Origin: Vibrio gigantis
GTDB lineage: Bacteria > Pseudomonadota > Gammaproteobacteria > Enterobacterales > Vibrionaceae
Length of the DNA stretch: 64,000 nt
NCBI RefSeq assembly: GCF_024347515.1
Contig: NZ_AP025492.1
Coordinates: 930,001 to 994,000 of the forward strand
Direction: 5' to 3'
Shown here: piece after piece, positions 56,264 through 64,000 of the stretch
Position numbering within the stretch: position 1 is the first letter of the stretch
How the letters are laid out: each line of letters begins with the position of its first letter
Position numbers and translations under genes: made by a program
The notes under the pieces: generated by a model
What the model was told of the DNA's origin: nothing
What the model saw: only the letters and a program-made list of their open reading frames with translations
Databases searched by the model: none

Positions 56264-56671
56264 TTAACTCGTTTCGCCAAGCATCGCTTTTAATACTTCA
56301 GCGGGTACAGGCTGAAGTTGTTTGTCTTTATCTAGGCAAACCATCTCGATATCACCAATCACGGCAGGTTTGGTCGCATCTTTACGCCACACTTCCTGTC
56401 GCCATAGCGTTTTGTATTTGCCATCGAGTTCAAAAGAGGTTCGGATGTCGCAGATCTCAGCGAACTCAACCCCATCTTGAAAAGTCATGTTGGCTTTATA
56501 TACCGCAAAACCTAATCCGTGTTCATTCCACAATGTTGCCAGTTTATCGCTACCCAATACATGTTCGCGTGCACGCTCGAAGTATTTGAGAAAGTTAGGG
56601 TGATAAACCACACCTGAATGATCGGTATCTTCGTAGTAAATCTGTACTGGGTGATGGTAGATCTGACTCAT
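56264..56671 (-). CDS. Acyl-CoA thioesterase, YbgC/4HBT hotdog family
   Basis: A 135-residue hotdog protein with the family motif YYEDTDHSGVVYHPNFLKYFERARE (about 12-36) containing the catalytic Asp and the Tyr/His contact residues. YbgC-like enzymes hydrolyse acyl-CoA or acyl-ACP. A hotdog thioesterase (Orf6) is associated with the PUFA locus in Photobacterium profundum, so this one may release or edit PUFA chains; that is inference from position. It is not next to tol-pal genes, where YbgC itself resides. I start at 56671 (MSQIYHHPV); a TTG three codons upstream is possible. Confidence 0.85.
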   Translation of the reverse strand: MSQIYHHPVQIYYEDTDHSGVVYHPNFLKYFERAREHVLGSDKLATLWNEHGLGFAVYKANMTFQDGVEFAEICDIRTSFELDGKYKTLWRQEVWRKDATKPAVIGDIEMVCLDKDKQLQPVPAEVLKAMLGETS

Positions 56672-57017
56672 TGGTAGCAACTCTTGGTTTATAGTGGATC
56701 AGTAAATCTGACTAAGTTGTGCAGCACTCTACAGGATAGGTCGAAATTACTTCAAGGCATCTTCGTGAAAGGGGCTTTTGGTCAGACCTCATTTATCATT
56801 GATGCTTTGGTCAACTCCCACCCATTTATAAATATTCTATGTGTCATTTTCCACCCATTAAATTTTGCAAAGAGCTGGCGACTCATGTTGGCAACGATGA
56901 TGAAGCCTTGTGGTTAGAGGCTTGTTAATGCTTTGTATCAATATGGCGCGTTAATTGCCTTAGTGAAAGCGCGCAGTTCCCATTGAAGGGCTGCTTTGTT
57001 TACTAAGGAGAATAATA
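56672..57017. other. 346-base region between the thioesterase gene and dctP
   Basis: It contains the sigma-54 promoter of dctP at 56944-56958. I saw no other gene; a 77-codon open frame here has no ribosome site or recognisable product. DctD sites upstream of the promoter would be expected, but I could not define them. Confidence 0.6.
56944..56958 (+). promoter_or_regulatory. Sigma-54 promoter of the dctPQM operon
   Basis: TGGCGCGTTAATTGC has the invariant GG and GC separated by exactly ten bases, close to the consensus TGGCAC-N5-TTGC. It lies 60 bases before dctP. Its predicted activator, the NtrC-type protein DctD, is encoded downstream of the transporter. Confidence 0.8.
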
Positions 57018-58013
57018 ATGTTTAAGCCTCTTACCCTGCTGTCTGTATCTGCTCTGGCGCTCACAAGTTTTAATGCCGCTGCAAACTGTGATCCTGGTGA
57101 AATCGTGATTAAATTCAGTCACGTAACCAATACCGATAAGCACCCGAAAGGCATTGCCGCTTCTCTACTAGAAGAGCGAGTAAACACTGAAATGAATGGT
57201 AAAGCTTGTATGCAAGTTTTCCCTAACTCGACGCTTTACGATGATAATAAGGTACTGGAAGCCCTGTTAAATGGTGATGTTCAAATGGCGGCACCTTCGC
57301 TGTCTAAATTTGAGAAGTTCACTAAGAAATACCGCATTTTTGACCTTCCATTCCTATTTGAAGATGTAGACGCCGTTGACCGCTTCCAAAACTCAGAATC
57401 TGGTGAAAAACTGAAGAATGCAATGAAACGTCGTGGCCTACAGGGTCTAGCGTTTTGGCACAATGGCATGAAACAGATGTCGGCGAACAAACCTCTTATC
57501 AATCCTGAAGATGCGGAAGGTTTGAAATTCCGTGTTCAAGCATCAGATGTATTGGTTGCTCAGTTTGAACAGCTAGGCGCTAACCCACAGAAGATGTCTT
57601 TCAAAGAAGTGTACGGTGGCCTACAAACTAAGGTTATCGATGGCCAAGAAAACACATGGTCAAACATCTACGGCAAGAAGTTCTTTGAAGTACAAGATGG
57701 CGTGACTGAAACCAATCACGGCATCTTGGATTACCTAGTTGTAACCTCGAACGATTTCTGGAAAGACCTACCTGAAGATGTACGCACGCAGCTTGGCACT
57801 ATCGTTCAAGAAGTGTCTGAGACGCGTAACGCGGAATCTTCAAAAGTTAACCTAGCGAACAAAAACAACATCATCGAAGCTGGTGGTGAAGTTCGTACGC
57901 TGACGCCTGAACAACGTCAAGCATGGGTAACGGCACTTCAACCAGTATGGAAGAAGTTTGAAAAAGACATCGGTTCAGATCTTATCGATGCAGCACTAGC
58001 TTCAAACCAATAA
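57018..58013 (+). CDS. dctP: DctP, TRAP C4-dicarboxylate binding protein
   Basis: A 331-residue periplasmic protein with a signal peptide ending NAAA-NC near residue 22. FRVQASDVLVAQFEQLGANPQKMSFKEVYGGLQTKVIDGQENTWSNIY (about 170-218) contains the Arg and Asn that hold the substrate carboxylate in this family. It binds succinate, malate or fumarate for DctQM. TAAGGAG precedes ATG 57018. It is transcribed from the sigma-54 promoter and followed by a hairpin. Confidence 0.93.
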   Translation: MFKPLTLLSVSALALTSFNAAANCDPGEIVIKFSHVTNTDKHPKGIAASLLEERVNTEMNGKACMQVFPNSTLYDDNKVLEALLNGDVQMAAPSLSKFEKFTKKYRIFDLPFLFEDVDAVDRFQNSESGEKLKNAMKRRGLQGLAFWHNGMKQMSANKPLINPEDAEGLKFRVQASDVLVAQFEQLGANPQKMSFKEVYGGLQTKVIDGQENTWSNIYGKKFFEVQDGVTETNHGILDYLVVTSNDFWKDLPEDVRTQLGTIVQEVSETRNAESSKVNLANKNNIIEAGGEVRTLTPEQRQAWVTALQPVWKKFEKDIGSDLIDAALASNQ

Positions 58014-58023
58014 CACCGCTATA

Positions 58024-58048
58024 GGGTGGCGGCTCCCTACCGCTGCCC
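58024..58048 (+). other. Intergenic hairpin between dctP and dctQ
   Basis: GGGTGGCGG (58024-58032) pairs with CCGCTGCCC (58040-58048), with two G-T wobbles, and is followed only by TTTATT. It probably protects dctP mRNA or reduces read-through, giving more binding protein than permease. Confidence 0.7.
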
Positions 58049-58079
58049 TTTATTAAAACAATTATAAGCGGAGTCAATT

Positions 58080-58835
58080 ATGGAAAAGCCTCAAATGAAA
58101 CAACCAAATTCTAGCGAATCAGCACTGGAACCCTCTCTTTTTTCCAAAGTCGGAAGAGTTACGGATGCGATTGAAGAGTCATTAATCGCATTTTTCCTTG
58201 GCGCAATGACACTACTTACCTTTGCTAATGTGGTATTTCGATACGCATTCAACGACAACATTTTATGGGCATTGGAACTGACGGTATTCATGTTTGCATG
58301 GATGGTGTTAGTCGGCGCATCTTATGGTGTTAAAAAACACTTCCACATTGGTGTTGATGTCATCATCAACCTTGCCCCAGAAAAGCTACGCAAAGTGTAC
58401 GCGTTAATTGCCGTCACTAGCTGCCTAGCATTCTCAGTGTTACTGCTTATCGGTTCTTGGAACTATTGGTACCCATTCGCCACTGATCGCGCATGGTATG
58501 AAACCGATGATATTCCAATGCCGGAGATGCTTCAGTTTCTTGCTGACTGGCTAAATGAAGGCGAGCGATACGAGAAATTACCACGTTTTATTCCTTACAT
58601 GGCGCTGCCGATTGGTATGGCAATGCTGACGTTCCGTTTTGCTCAAGTTGCTTACCAAGTAGCAACAGGCAAACTCGACCGCATGATTGCTGGCCATGAA
58701 GCCGAAGAAGAGCTGGATGCGCTGAAAGCGGACGTGCTTGCGGGTTCTGATGAAGACGCGACAGCGGTATTGGATTCGACGAAGCCAAACAAGGCGAGTG
58801 ATTCGGATGCAAAATCTAACGGTAAGGAAGACTAA
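58080..58835 (+). CDS. dctQ: DctQ, TRAP small membrane subunit
   Basis: A 251-residue protein with four membrane segments (about 35-60, 70-90, 105-125 and 175-195). FRYAFNDNILWALELTVFMFAWMVLVGASYGVKKHFHIGVD is the family signature. It bridges DctP and DctM. It is longer than many DctQ proteins: a loop at 130-165 and an acidic, Ala/Asp/Ser-rich cytoplasmic tail of about 40 residues. It ends two bases before dctM. Confidence 0.92.
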   Translation: MEKPQMKQPNSSESALEPSLFSKVGRVTDAIEESLIAFFLGAMTLLTFANVVFRYAFNDNILWALELTVFMFAWMVLVGASYGVKKHFHIGVDVIINLAPEKLRKVYALIAVTSCLAFSVLLLIGSWNYWYPFATDRAWYETDDIPMPEMLQFLADWLNEGERYEKLPRFIPYMALPIGMAMLTFRFAQVAYQVATGKLDRMIAGHEAEEELDALKADVLAGSDEDATAVLDSTKPNKASDSDAKSNGKED

Positions 58836-58837
58836 TC

Positions 58838-60199
58838 ATGGCAATGTTATTTCTATTTTTAATGGTAATTGCTTTCATGTTGGTCGGTGTACCAATTGCA
58901 ATTTCCCTAGGTTTATCGAGCATCATTTTCTTGTTGATGCATTCAGATGCGTCATTAGCTTCAGTCGCACAAACGCTATTTAATGCATTTGCAGGCCACT
59001 ACACACTCTTAGCGATTCCTTTCTTTATCTTGGCTTCTAGTTTCATGTCTACTGGTGGCGTAGCGAAACGTATTATTCGTTTTGCTATCGCGATGGTGGG
59101 CTGGTTCCGTGGCGGTTTAGCGATGGCATCGGTTGTGGCATGTATGATGTTTGCAGCGTTGTCAGGTTCTTCTCCGGCAACGGTAGTGGCGATCGGTAGT
59201 ATTGTTATCGCAGGTATGATCAAAAACGGTTACTCAAAAGAGTTCGCAGCAGGGGTTATCTGTAATGCGGGTACATTGGGCATTTTGATTCCACCATCAA
59301 TCGTTATGGTGGTTTATGCAGCGGCGACCGATGTATCGGTAGGTCGTATGTTCCTAGGCGGTGTTATTCCAGGCTTATTGGCGGGTGTGATGCTGATGAT
59401 TGCTATCTACATTGCAGCACGCATTAAAAAGATTCCAGCACAGCCTTTTGTTGGTTGGGGAGAGATGTTCGCAGCCGCGAAGGATGCGAGTTGGGGTCTA
59501 CTGTTAATTGTCATCATTCTAGGTGGTATCTACGGTGGTATCTTTACTCCGACAGAAGCGGCGGCAGTTGCTGCGGTTTACGCGTTCTTTATTGCTAACT
59601 TTATCTACAAAGATATGGGGCCTTTCGCTGACAAGAACAATACCAAGCCTGCTTTGGTAAAAGTGCTCCAAACCTTTTTCCATAAAGACACCAAAGATAC
59701 GCTCTATGATGCAGGTAAGCTGACGATCATGCTGCTCTTTATCATTGCGAATGCTCTGATTCTGAAGCATGTACTGACAGAAGAACGTATCCCTCAAATG
59801 ATCACTGAATCGATGCTGTCTGCAGGCTTAGGTCCGATCACCTTCTTGATTGTGGTGAACGTACTGCTGTTGATTGGTGGTCAGTTCATGGAGCCATCAG
59901 GCTTGTTGATCATTGTTGCTCCGTTGGTGTTCCCAATCGCAATCGCACTGGGTATTGACCCAATTCACCTTGGTATCATGATGGTGGTGAACATGGAGAT
60001 AGGGATGATAACCCCGCCGGTGGGGCTCAACTTGTTTGTGACCGCTGGGGTCGCCAAGATGTCGATGATGAACGTAGTCAAAGCGGCACTGCCTTGGGTG
60101 GGTGTGATGTTCTTGTTCCTAATCATCGTGACTTACGTGCCATGGGTTTCAACGTGGTTACCAACTACTCTGATGGGGCCGGAGATTATAACCAAGTAG
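58838..60199 (+). CDS. dctM: DctM, TRAP large membrane subunit
   Basis: A 453-residue transporter subunit with about a dozen membrane segments. ALSGSSPATVVAIGSIVIAGM near 105 and NAGTLGILIPPSIVMVVYA near 142 are the Na+/substrate-binding hairpins, repeated in the C-terminal half (MEIGMITPPVGLNLFV near 385). It performs sodium-driven uptake of C4-dicarboxylates. A 44-residue cytoplasmic loop around 260-300 is rather long. Confidence 0.94.
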   Translation: MAMLFLFLMVIAFMLVGVPIAISLGLSSIIFLLMHSDASLASVAQTLFNAFAGHYTLLAIPFFILASSFMSTGGVAKRIIRFAIAMVGWFRGGLAMASVVACMMFAALSGSSPATVVAIGSIVIAGMIKNGYSKEFAAGVICNAGTLGILIPPSIVMVVYAAATDVSVGRMFLGGVIPGLLAGVMLMIAIYIAARIKKIPAQPFVGWGEMFAAAKDASWGLLLIVIILGGIYGGIFTPTEAAAVAAVYAFFIANFIYKDMGPFADKNNTKPALVKVLQTFFHKDTKDTLYDAGKLTIMLLFIIANALILKHVLTEERIPQMITESMLSAGLGPITFLIVVNVLLLIGGQFMEPSGLLIIVAPLVFPIAIALGIDPIHLGIMMVVNMEIGMITPPVGLNLFVTAGVAKMSMMNVVKAALPWVGVMFLFLIIVTYVPWVSTWLPTTLMGPEIITK

Positions 60200-60228
60200 T
60201 CAATGGTTTTATTCTCAATGTAAATAGC

Positions 60229-60270
60229 AGCGATAGATGAAGAGTTACACCTTTTCATCTATCGCTTTCT
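60229..60270 (+). terminator. Terminator after dctPQM
   Basis: AGCGATAGATGAA (60229-60241) pairs with its complement at 60254-60266, followed by TTCTTATTT. The opposing small gene ends inside the loop, so the hairpin may serve both strands. Confidence 0.75.
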
Positions 60271-60427
60271 TATTTCCGCGCCTTATTGTGCCGCTTAAGC
60301 GTCTGTCGTAGCCTTTCCATCGTACTCTTTTCTTTCTTCGCTCGCGCCCAGATCTTCTTTCTACTTCATAGTGGTCATCAACCAGCACTGTATCTACAAT
60401 GACCGGAATGGTCGTTTTTTCATTCAT
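60245..60427 (-). CDS. Small basic hypothetical protein
   Basis: A 60-residue protein with a hydrophobic beta-like opening (MNEKTTIPVIVDTVLVDDHYEV) and a strongly basic second half (RRSGRERRKKRVRWKGYDRRL), which could bind nucleic acid or the ribosome. AAGGAT lies about 11 bases before the ATG at 60427. It sits between dctM and dctD on the dctD strand, with its stop inside the dctM terminator. I do not recognise a function. Confidence 0.55.
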   Translation of the reverse strand: MNEKTTIPVIVDTVLVDDHYEVERRSGRERRKKRVRWKGYDRRLSGTIRRGNKKAIDEKV

Positions 60428-60585
60428 ATGCAACTTATCCTTAAAGTCGACATATGAATTATGGGAGAGGAACCTCATCTCTGCCAGTTTCGATAAACAT
60501 TCAGATCAAGCGGGAGTTTGCGCTTTGTTTCGTGGCTTGGTTCTTTTACTTCGCAGCCTAATTCTTTACTTCGACATCTATTGTT

Positions 60586-61932
60586 TTACTTAAAGTTCTC
60601 TTTGTCGATTTGATAACGCTGCATTTTGTCGTAAAGCGTTTTTCTTGGGACATTTAATTGAGACATGGTTAATTTTATGCTCCCTTCATTCTCAATCAGC
60701 GCACGCTCGATCACTGCTTTTTCGAACTCTGCTACTTGGTCCGATAGACTAATGCTGGCATCTAAGTGGCTGTCTGAGCTCACACCATCCCCCAGTTGAG
60801 CTAATTTTCCGAGTAAGATGAAGCGTTCAGCGCTGTTACGTAGTTCACGAACATTCCCTGGCCAATCATGAGCCAAAAGCGCGTGCAGTTCCTTTTGTGG
60901 AAGTGCAGGGGCTGTCTTGCCATAACGAGCTGCAGCGACCAGTAAAAAGTGGTGGAAGAGTGCTGGGATATCTTCTTGGCGGCTTCTTAGCGGCGGTAAA
61001 TCTAGTGTCACGACATTGAGGCGATAATAGAGATCTTGGCGGAAAGTACCTTCTTCAGCAGCTTTCTTTAGGTCGACTTTAGTTGCCGCAATCACTCGGA
61101 TATCTAGAGGCACTAACCCATTGGAACCAACTCTTTCAATGACGCGTTCTTGCAAGACGCGCAACAGGCGAATTTGTGCCTGCATTGGCATGGATTCAAT
61201 TTCATCTAAGAATAGGGTACCGCCCTGAGCAAATTCAAATTTACCCACTCGCTTGCTTTCGGCGCCAGTAAACGCGCCTTTTTCGTGACCATAGAGTTCA
61301 CTTTCAATCAGATTTTCAGGCACCGCCCCACAGTTGACCGCGACAAAGTTTTGCTCTCGGCGGCTGCTTTGTTCATGCAGAGAACGTGCAACTAACTCTT
61401 TACCTGTGCCGGTTTCACCAAATAGCAAGATATCGGCATTGGTGTCTGCAACATGGGTGATGATGGAACGAAGCTCAGTCATCGATTGCGTGTCACCAAT
61501 GATTCTCGGGCCGAGTGCTTTGCTGGCTTTGAGTGAACGCTTGAGTTCGAGGTTTTCTAAGGTCAGTTGACGTTTTTCGATGGCGCGTTTGGTGGTTTCG
61601 ATAAGACGTTCATTGGCGAACGGCTTTTCAATGAAATCATAGGCGCCATCTTGAATCGCTTGTACCGCCATGGAGATATCACCGTGGCCAGTGATCATAA
61701 TCACGGGAATCTCTTTGTCTTTATGCATCACGGTGTTGAGCAGGTCATGCCCCGAGATACCCGGTAAGCAGATATCTGTGATGATCACGTGAGGCAATCC
61801 ATTACCTTGAATCGCGAGCAGGGCTGACTCCGCATCGGGGAAAAATTCGGCATCAATGTCGGCGAGCTCGAAGCTCTGTTCAATGGCCATTCTTAGATCG
61901 GATTCATCATCAATGAAATAGACGTGACACAT
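60586..61932 (-). CDS. dctD: DctD, sigma-54-dependent response regulator for dicarboxylate uptake
   Basis: A 448-residue NtrC-type regulator: receiver (about 1-120) with Asp53 in IITDICLPG; AAA+ domain (about 145-375) with Walker A GETGTGKE near 170, the sigma-54 contact GAFTGA near 220 and Walker B GGTLFLDEI near 236; C-terminal Fis-type helix-turn-helix (about 405-445, SIKLTMSQLNVPRKTLYDKMQRY). It should activate the sigma-54 promoter upstream of dctP when phosphorylated by DctB. Confidence 0.94.
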   Translation of the reverse strand: MCHVYFIDDESDLRMAIEQSFELADIDAEFFPDAESALLAIQGNGLPHVIITDICLPGISGHDLLNTVMHKDKEIPVIMITGHGDISMAVQAIQDGAYDFIEKPFANERLIETTKRAIEKRQLTLENLELKRSLKASKALGPRIIGDTQSMTELRSIITHVADTNADILLFGETGTGKELVARSLHEQSSRREQNFVAVNCGAVPENLIESELYGHEKGAFTGAESKRVGKFEFAQGGTLFLDEIESMPMQAQIRLLRVLQERVIERVGSNGLVPLDIRVIAATKVDLKKAAEEGTFRQDLYYRLNVVTLDLPPLRSRQEDIPALFHHFLLVAAARYGKTAPALPQKELHALLAHDWPGNVRELRNSAERFILLGKLAQLGDGVSSDSHLDASISLSDQVAEFEKAVIERALIENEGSIKLTMSQLNVPRKTLYDKMQRYQIDKENFK

Positions 61933-62079
61933 AGTGATTCCTTTACTCTTTTATACTAATTATCGCCGAGTTTGCTAGTTAAGCCGTATTTGAACGGGCT
62001 CATCTCAGTCTGTTATTTTTGCTTCGTGTGCTGGGTTTTATTCTTTTTGTCTTTGCTGTTCTTGCTGTTGCTCTTGCTC

Positions 62080-63873
62080 TTACTGTTGCTTAATAACGGG
62101 TAACTCTATGCTAAATCGAGCACCACCTTGTGGACTGGTTCCCGTCGTGAGCTTGCCGTTAATTCCGCTGATTATCTGTTGAGATATCGATAGCCCTAAT
62201 CCAAGTCCGTTCTTCTTTGTCGTATGGAAGGGTTCGAAAAAGTTTCCGCTCGAGGAGGAAGTAAAACCAGGGCCGTTATCATCGACGTGGATCAGTAGCG
62301 TGTTGGCTTCATCCGTTTCTCTAACTTCTAATAGGACAGCCAACTGCTTGTCGTCTTGGCTTTCCATCGCCTGAACCGCGTTGGTGAGTAGATTAATAAT
62401 GACCTGCTCGAGCTGGATGGCATTGGCGAGTATGCATGCGTCAAATGTTTCAGGTAGCTCATTGGTCTTGACTCGCTCACTCTTGAGTTGTGGCTTCATT
62501 AACTCCTTCGATGAATGCAATACAGGGAGGATCTGTATTGTGTGTAGTTCTTCTGCGGTCGACTTTTTAGCAAAGGAGCGAAGCTGATGGCTAATTTTCG
62601 CCATACGGTCGGTGAGCGATGAAATACGCGATAAGTTGTCATCGACACGATCTGTTTTCTCTTTGGCTAGAAACAATCGGCCATTGTCGGCGTAGCTCCG
62701 AATGGCCGCGAGAGGGTTATTCAATTCATGACTAATACTGGCTGACATCTGACCTAATACCGCTAATTTTGCCGCTTGGATGAGCTCGTCTTGAGTGTGT
62801 CTAAGCACCCGTTCGGTTTCGATACGTTGCTTGATCTCAACGTGTAGTTCAGAGGTCCTTTCGAGAACTTGAAACTCTAGCTTCTGGTTGGCTTCTGACT
62901 GTAGCCTATCGATCTGAGCGCGCCTATGCTGACGGTGCAGATTAAGTTGGATGGCGAGATAAATGATCGCAAAGACCAAGCTCAGCACCACCATATAGGC
63001 GATTAAGTCCCACCAAACCAAGTGGGTGGGAGAGAAGACCCTGACCGTTAATCCAGGATCAGGTAAAAACCGTGAAGAGGTGAAAAACTTCTCTTTAACT
63101 AATTGGTGAGACGATCGAATACTGCTGGTGGCACTTTCTAGATCGCCAGAGAAATGCAGGCTTTCAATTTGAGTATCGAGGTATTGCTGATTTTCCCGAA
63201 TACGAGCTTGCTGTGCTGCATCAAGAGGTTGAAGACTTTTGAATAGCCATTCTGGATTGCTCGACATGAAAATAATCTGGTCTTTATCATCCGCGACAAA
63301 AAAACTCTGTTTGCCTTGCCAGCTTGCTTCAATCAAAGACAAATCCATTTTTACCACAATTACACCAATGATTTCAGCGGCATAGGAAACAGGATAAGAA
63401 TAATAATAACCACGTTTACCCGAGGTAGAACCTAAAGCAAAGTACTGTTTCTCATGCCCTTGAATGGCTTGTTGGTAATAGGGACGAAACGCAAAATTAC
63501 GCCCGACAAACGAGTGCTTTAGATTCCAGTTACTGGCTGCGATAGTAGTGCCGATACTGTCCAATAAATAGGTATCGGATGCCTGAATCACAGTGTTGAC
63601 GTGCTCTAGATAGCGATTGGTGAGCTCTATCTGTGCAGAGTTACTTGGCGAGTGTAGGGCATCGATCAGCTCTTTATCTTTTGAAAGCAGTTCCGGGATG
63701 TGGGCGAACTTATCCAATTGGCTGGCAACATGGACGGAAAAGCGGTCCAAGTTGGATTGATGATCATTTAACAAACTTTGATGGCTTGTGTTCCATACCC
63801 AGTGGCCGCCAACGATCATCAGCAAGCTGTAGGTGACCAACAACAGGATACGAATTCTCAAAGCTTGAAACAT
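62080..63873 (-). CDS. dctB: DctB, C4-dicarboxylate sensor histidine kinase
   Basis: A 597-residue kinase: membrane span about 10-28; a large periplasmic sensor (about 30-285, double PAS/Cache type, with ASNWNLKHSFVGRNFAFRPYYQQA and SYPVSYAAEIIGVIVVKMDLS); a second span near 290-310; a coiled coil (about 315-365); phospho-accepting His382 in SASISHELNNPLAAIRSYADNG; and an ATP-binding domain with NLLTNAVQAM and NGLGLGLSISQQII. It partners DctD, whose gene is 147 bases downstream. The frame stays open for 13 Gln/Glu-rich codons after its stop. Confidence 0.93.
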   Translation of the reverse strand: MFQALRIRILLLVTYSLLMIVGGHWVWNTSHQSLLNDHQSNLDRFSVHVASQLDKFAHIPELLSKDKELIDALHSPSNSAQIELTNRYLEHVNTVIQASDTYLLDSIGTTIAASNWNLKHSFVGRNFAFRPYYQQAIQGHEKQYFALGSTSGKRGYYYSYPVSYAAEIIGVIVVKMDLSLIEASWQGKQSFFVADDKDQIIFMSSNPEWLFKSLQPLDAAQQARIRENQQYLDTQIESLHFSGDLESATSSIRSSHQLVKEKFFTSSRFLPDPGLTVRVFSPTHLVWWDLIAYMVVLSLVFAIIYLAIQLNLHRQHRRAQIDRLQSEANQKLEFQVLERTSELHVEIKQRIETERVLRHTQDELIQAAKLAVLGQMSASISHELNNPLAAIRSYADNGRLFLAKEKTDRVDDNLSRISSLTDRMAKISHQLRSFAKKSTAEELHTIQILPVLHSSKELMKPQLKSERVKTNELPETFDACILANAIQLEQVIINLLTNAVQAMESQDDKQLAVLLEVRETDEANTLLIHVDDNGPGFTSSSSGNFFEPFHTTKKNGLGLGLSISQQIISGINGKLTTGTSPQGGARFSIELPVIKQQ

Positions 63874-64000
63874 GGTGGTTCTCCGCTAAATCGGGCTAAC
63901 AATACAAAGCCTGCTTTCTCTCATTCATCACAGTAATTAGCGGTAGTTTTTACTGAAAATAGAGAGCCAGTAGATAGGTTTAGGTTAAGGCTTTGTAACG
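63874..64000. other. Region upstream of dctB, to the window edge
   Basis: No gene or clear motif is seen in these 127 bases; the dctB promoter is expected here. Confidence 0.4.

Noticed and set aside
56684..56917. 77-codon open frame upstream of dctP
   Set aside because: No ribosome site, unrecognised composition, and it lies in the region expected for DctD binding.

Overview
The window is a stretch of chromosome from a marine Vibrio, most likely of the Splendidus clade. This rests on the gene content and order (ParC/ParP polar chemotaxis genes, Vibrio-style ccm operon, tandem fadL, ECF sigma/DUF3379 pair, fadIJ, sixA-smrB-prmB) and on the recognisable Vibrio-type protein sequences. The species call is an inference. 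I saw no rRNA, tRNA, CRISPR array, insertion sequence or prophage; the region looks like stable chromosome carrying a few accessory blocks.

Layout. 1-2.4 kb: end of a polar chemotaxis cluster (parC tail, parP with a 19-copy GAGCCA repeat, cheW, a DUF2802 gene). 2.6-9.7 kb: complete cytochrome c maturation operon ccmABCDEFGHI. 9.8-19.2 kb: a lipid block with mlaA (phospholipid retrograde transport), two convergently placed fadL-type outer membrane fatty acid porins, an ECF sigma factor with its DUF3379 partner, a probable small RNA or leader, and the anaerobic-type beta-oxidation pair fadI-fadJ. 19.4-25.7 kb: M16 protease, sixA, smrB, prmB, a LysE-type exporter and a 33-residue membrane peptide. 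26-34.2 kb: selO, then a two-component system (GltR/GtrS-like) directly upstream of a glucose-type ABC importer (gtsABCD-like). 34.3-37.1 kb: a secreted subtilisin and an HflX-like GTPase with an acidic insertion. 37.2-56.7 kb: a complete long-chain omega-3 polyunsaturated fatty acid (PUFA) synthase locus, pfaABCD on the minus strand with the phosphopantetheinyl transferase pfaE divergent, plus a hotdog thioesterase. 57-63.9 kb: a C4-dicarboxylate TRAP transporter (dctPQM) with its sensor/activator pair dctB/dctD and a clear sigma-54 promoter.

How it fits together. Fatty acid handling recurs: uptake (FadL x2), degradation (FadIJ), envelope lipid trafficking (MlaA) and PUFA synthesis (Pfa). 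I see a FadR-like 17-bp operator upstream of fadI, and a better one in the pfaA/pfaE divergent region, placed about 42 bp before a plausible pfaA start site, the geometry of an activator. If real, one acyl-CoA sensor would oppose degradation and promote PUFA synthesis. The second theme is carbon uptake under two-component control: the hexose ABC importer with GltR/GtrS-like proteins and the dicarboxylate TRAP system with DctB/DctD. Both transport operons have a GC-rich hairpin between the binding-protein gene and the membrane genes, probably to keep the binding protein in excess.

The least explained items are the structured RNA candidate at 15242-15405 (terminated, with an anti-Shine-Dalgarno stretch matching the fadI ribosome binding site), the 33-residue membrane peptide at 25564, the 16-bp perfect palindrome before the second fadL, and the FadR-like site in the PUFA locus. 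All assignments come from reading motifs and remembered families; no database search was run.
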